Below, piece after piece: positions 60,217 through 64,000 of a DNA stretch of 64,000 nt. The stretch spans positions 20,632,501 through 20,696,500 of the forward strand of contig JAIVEN010000011.1 of assembly GCA_026686845.1 (NCBI GenBank), in the 5' to 3' direction. The translations under genes and the position numbers were made by a program. The notes beneath the pieces are model-generated. The model made no database searches. It saw only the letters and a program-made list of their open reading frames with translations, and was not told the DNA's origin. The stretch comes from Adenanthera pavonina. Taxonomy: Eukaryota; Streptophyta; Magnoliopsida; Fabales; Fabaceae. Every line of letters begins with the position of its first letter. The first letter of the stretch is position 1.

Positions 60217-62724
60217 TGTAACAACCTACTCTCAATTACCTCCAGACTTGACCAAAACCTTCAAAAACCAACCAAACACAATCCAAATATCTCAAAATAA
60301 CTTCCCAAAACTTCATAATAGCGGAAACGAACCAAACAACACCAAAAATTGGATTGGGGCTGTGGTCACTACAATACCACCGCGACTCCAATCCTCTCCT
60401 GTTTTTCACCCGCTACTGGACTCTCTGGCACCGCGGCCTGCTACTTGGCGCCGTGGCGTCCCCTGCTAGTTTTCTATACCAGCAAACTTCAACCACCGAG
60501 GTGAACTTCCGACGCATATAACTTAATATTCCGACCTCCAATTGACTTGATTCCAACTCCTACAAGTCAATATAGTCTCAATCCATTCATAAACACTAAC
60601 TTCACCTCAATCCAACTTCGTATAGAGATTCTGGACCCTTGACACCGTTTTGGCCACTTATTGGCCAAAACTCACCACTAACCACCTCCAATTGCCACCA
60701 AAGGCAAATGGTCACTCAAAGACCATTCATACAGGTCCAAAACCGTCAAACCTATTTGTCTAAAGAGATTTCACCTCAAAGAAACTACTCCTCTAAGATT
60801 TGATCCCCTTGAACCTCAACTTGACAAAATGGGCTACAAGCCCTAAAACACACCAACTAGGCCCAACAATCTAGGCTCACAAACACCACCATCCAAAACC
60901 ATATAAATGCCACAATACAACATACACAATTCCACATATATAACCATACATACAACATCCATCCATACAATCCATATCCATGTCATACATTCATTACAAA
61001 ATATTCCACCCTACTTGGCACAAGTTACAAATCCAAATTACACAAAACTACATAGACCTAGTATCCCCACGTCCGATGCTACTCACGCGTCTTCTTTGAA
61101 CTAGTGCCAGAATCGTCATCTGAAAGGTTAGTTCATGTGAGAGAGGTGTGAGACAATGTCTCAGTAAATAGGAACAACCACGTACAATATATATATACTG
61201 ACTCACACAATCGTGCAATACAATGCTAATGAATGGTATACATGTTCTCCCTCATACACAGCTAGAACCACGAGCTGTCGTCATCATAAAACATTTCAAT
61301 AGATGATTCCCTTCCAACAGTCAGTGAAGACTGATTCCGGGACATCACCAAGTTCACCTTACCCTAATGCAACCTGGTCAATGGTTACACTAGAGCTCGG
61401 ACCATGGCTCTCCTTCCCCTGGACCATCACGAATTAATGGTGATTTAGGGAAGGTACATCCCCAAATCCACTGCCACCTGGCTCTCCCAAGGAGAGGATT
61501 TAGTGACAGGGATATTTCATCATATTATATTGTCCTCTACCACCTGGCTCTCCCATAGAGAGAATTTAGCAACAGGGATCTTTATCATATCATCATCACC
61601 TCATCATCAATCTCTCACTATGTAATCATATGGTGATGATGCCAATGTCATGCCAACATGCCTCTACACACACATATATATATCATTATCATCACAAGCA
61701 TCATATGGACATGCTAGCATACAATGGGATAGGGATGCTATACATCATACCTACACAACATATACAATCCGCACATATCAACTAGTCGTGCATACCGCGA
61801 TATATAGGAAAATCATACACATACACAATCAATATCGTGGTATGAAAAGGAACATGGATATATATATCAACATATAATCACATAAAACAAACACCTCATT
61901 ACCTAAAGTGTCAATACTACACACACGAATTCCATAAACTTCTCGAGTCATCCAACACACTTGAACCCCTCTTGGTTAACCAAACAACCTTTACAATATC
62001 ACAATTCCTCAATTTACCACATATACTAATAAACCAAACATCACAATTCAACTACTTTAGCCTAACCCAAGGTTCCAACACCCCTTTCATGCATCATTAA
62101 GTTCCTAGGATCTATTCAAACACCAAACAATCCCATACTCTTCGGATTCCCAAGAGCCCTAACCAAAAACAACCTAGGGTTAAGCTCAAATCATGTATAA
62201 ACCCTTCAAAACTCACATCCAAGCAACAAGAACACCAAAACACATTTCCTTAACCCCATTTCATCCATTTCAATCGGTGGATTTCGGCCAGAACCGAAGA
62301 TCCAAACTTATAACTGAAAAACCCCAAGTTTCAACTGAAGAAAATGGAGAGAGAGGAGTAGGGATCACTTACCAACGTGAATCTAAGCTTCCAATGTCTG
62401 AAAATTACTCCCAAATACCAAAAATCTTGAACCCTAACAGAGTTCTCGCGTTCTTCCTCCATTTTCCTTCTTTTCCTTCGCGTCCAACTAACCGAAATGT
62501 TTTTGATTTAAACTAGACACTCAACTCTCGCCGCGGCTTCAGGGTAACTCGCCACAGCTCCACCATGTTTCAACCAAAAAACGCCACTCGACTTGCTCTC
62601 GCCGCGGCAGCCCTGCTTCAAGCCGCAGCATGGAGCTCAATTTTCCTCCACTTGAGCCTTTTTCTGTCCTGTTTCCTCCAGTTCTGCACACAATCCCTAG
62701 AAAGATGTCATGAGGGGTGTTACA
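60217..62724 (-). mobile_element. Solo LTR, 2508 bases, GC-richer family
   Basis: The ends are TGTAACAACC and GGGTGTTACA. Flanking pentamers are GTAAT (60212-60216) and GTAAC (62725-62729), a duplication with one change. The interior is C-rich on this strand with several CCGCGG-type blocks (60420-60460, 62530-62610) and a repeated CCACCTGGCTCTCCCA phrase near 61470 and 61540. On the minus strand a TTGGTAAGTGATCC site looks like a leader splice donor, supporting minus orientation. The segment 62226-62724 is shared with 12448-12932. No gag-pol is present. Confidence 0.8.
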
Positions 62725-63120
62725 GTAACCCTTAATTTTTAACCAAACTTAAAAAATCATAACTAATTCTAGAAAAAAAATTTCAGGTGTTTCAAATTTC
62801 TGCTTGAAACTCTTGAAGTCCTTTATAAGGGGAAAATACTCAACTAGAAAGTCATTGGACTAATCAATGTAGTTTATTATTAAAAATTTACTGTTGATGT
62901 GATCCTTGAAATTTTCTAGATTTTATTCTCTTTTTTGGAAACTATAAAGTCCGACCTGTGCATTGCGCAAACCCATGGAAATTTGTTTATTGAAAAGACT
63001 GACAATGTATATTTTATATTTAAATTTTTTCTTATTCTTTTGGAATACTCAATTAAATATCAATCACTTTTTTCATTTAAACGCACAACTTCAGTTAGGA
63101 ACAAATATGTCATGGGTAGG
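62725..63120 (-). mobile_element. Gypsy-type LTR E, continued fragment
   Basis: Sequence resembling the 3' part of the TGTAATATCC family LTRs on the minus strand resumes after the solo LTR and is cut off near 63120. Confidence 0.4.
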
Positions 63121-63866
63121 TGTAACACCTAGATCTTAGGCTCGATTCTCATGCATTCAATCATAATTATGTCCATTGATTAGCTTGAATCACTAAAATG
63201 CCATAATAAATTTCTCCAAAAATTTACACTATTCATTTGGTAAATTCTATTTTACCAAGTGAATTTTGAAAATTCATAACTAAATCCACAAAAATCATTT
63301 ATATGTGATTCAAGTCTCTAAAATTTAGATAAAGCATTTTTTACATAGGAAAAATATGAACCAGAGCATTGACTAGGTTAATTGATCTAGAAAATTTTGA
63401 ACATAATTACTATTTATTTGTTCATTTTTTTGAAATTCCAATTTCTAGTACTAATTTTGAAAAATCATATAAAATCAAACAAACATCCAAATTGAGTGAT
63501 CTTTAGATTCTCTCTGTCTAGTTTCCATACATATATAATACTCATATATTAAATAAAAAAATGCCTAAATAATGTGGGATTTACCATACAAGGGTCAAAA
63601 GTATTGTTTATATACTTCAACTTAGCAAAAATAAAGGCCGTAAGATATATACATGGCCATATCTTGTTCTCACATCATATCATACATCACATAGAACCTA
63701 AAAGACTTTATCACTTGAAGGTACAGATTTAACACCATGTATAATAATTTACACAAATATTCCAAACATATGATCAAGGAGAGTAAATTCATCTTAATTA
63801 GCAACTTCCTTCTCCTTTCCTATCTCTTCCTTGGAAGCCTTGCCATATTGTGGTACTAGACAATGT
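63121..63866 (-). mobile_element. Gypsy-type LTR C, 3' part
   Basis: It starts TGTAACACCTAGATC on the plus strand, the 3' end of a minus LTR. It shares GTGATTCAAGTCTCTAAA with 46260 and a CTTCTC...CTTCCTTGGA stretch with 47170. It is truncated on the right by the LTR start at 63868. Confidence 0.6.
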
Positions 63867-63867
63867 T

Positions 63868-64000
63868 AGTATAATATCCCTATTTTTATAGGATGTATAA
63901 AATGAATAAAAGATGATAAAGGAAGGGAGAGGAAAATGTTATATACTAGGGCTTTAGTCAGATTACTACTAATAATGCCACTCAAGCTGCAATCCGAAAC
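63868..64000 (+). mobile_element. Gypsy-type LTR D, 5' start, runs off the window
   Basis: TATAATATCCCTATTTTTATAGG matches the start of LTR X (TGTAATATCCCTATTTTTATGG) with the terminal TG changed to TA. The rest lies beyond the window. Confidence 0.55.

Overview
The window looks like nuclear DNA of a flowering plant, most likely a eudicot. It is strongly AT-rich and contains one clear host gene. Almost everything else is transposable elements and their remains, inserted into one another. No rRNA, tRNA gene, CRISPR array or bacterial-type operon was seen. The species cannot be fixed from the sequence alone.

Layout: 1-3.9 kb is intergenic, with a (CA)25 microsatellite and a possible tRNA-derived SINE. 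3950-6384 is a non-autonomous CACTA transposon (TSD AGA) with palindromic subterminal repeats and what looks like a captured exon of a copper-transporting P-type ATPase. 7673-8614 is the host gene, an intronless AP2/ERF transcription factor of the ERN/RAP2.11 type, with a TATA box upstream and a 30-bp-arm hairpin just downstream. 9.1-13 kb holds a LINE RNase H remnant and a solo-LTR fragment. 13.2-19.0 kb is a decayed Ty1/copia element whose 3' LTR is at 18511-19020; a small CACTA element (16220-16783) sits inside it. 19.4-22.0 kb holds a second LINE tail and a dead hAT transposase.

22061-39971 is one large CACTA (En/Spm) transposon with TSD CCA. It has a degenerate TNP2 gene and a degenerate TnpA-like gene. 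Two solo LTRs lie head-to-head in its 5' part, and a 4.5 kb Ogre/Tat-like solo LTR (TSD ATATT) splits the TnpA gene. 41277-44525 is another CACTA element (TSD TAC) with a broken Ulp1/C48 protease remnant.

44.7 kb to the end is a nest of Ty3/gypsy LTRs of one family (ends TGTAATATCC and GGTGTTACA) in both orientations, with a gag remnant at 58.3-59.4 kb and an unrelated 2.5 kb solo LTR at 60217-62724. The most unusual object is 48146-53193: an LTR retroelement with a perfect TSD (CCACT), a correct primer-binding site and a pol-less gag ORF. Its two 903-bp, nearly identical LTRs face opposite directions.

Only the ERF gene is likely to serve the host. The transposon genes described here all carry stops, frameshifts or insertions, except that the gag ORF of the inverted-LTR element is interrupted by a single stop codon.
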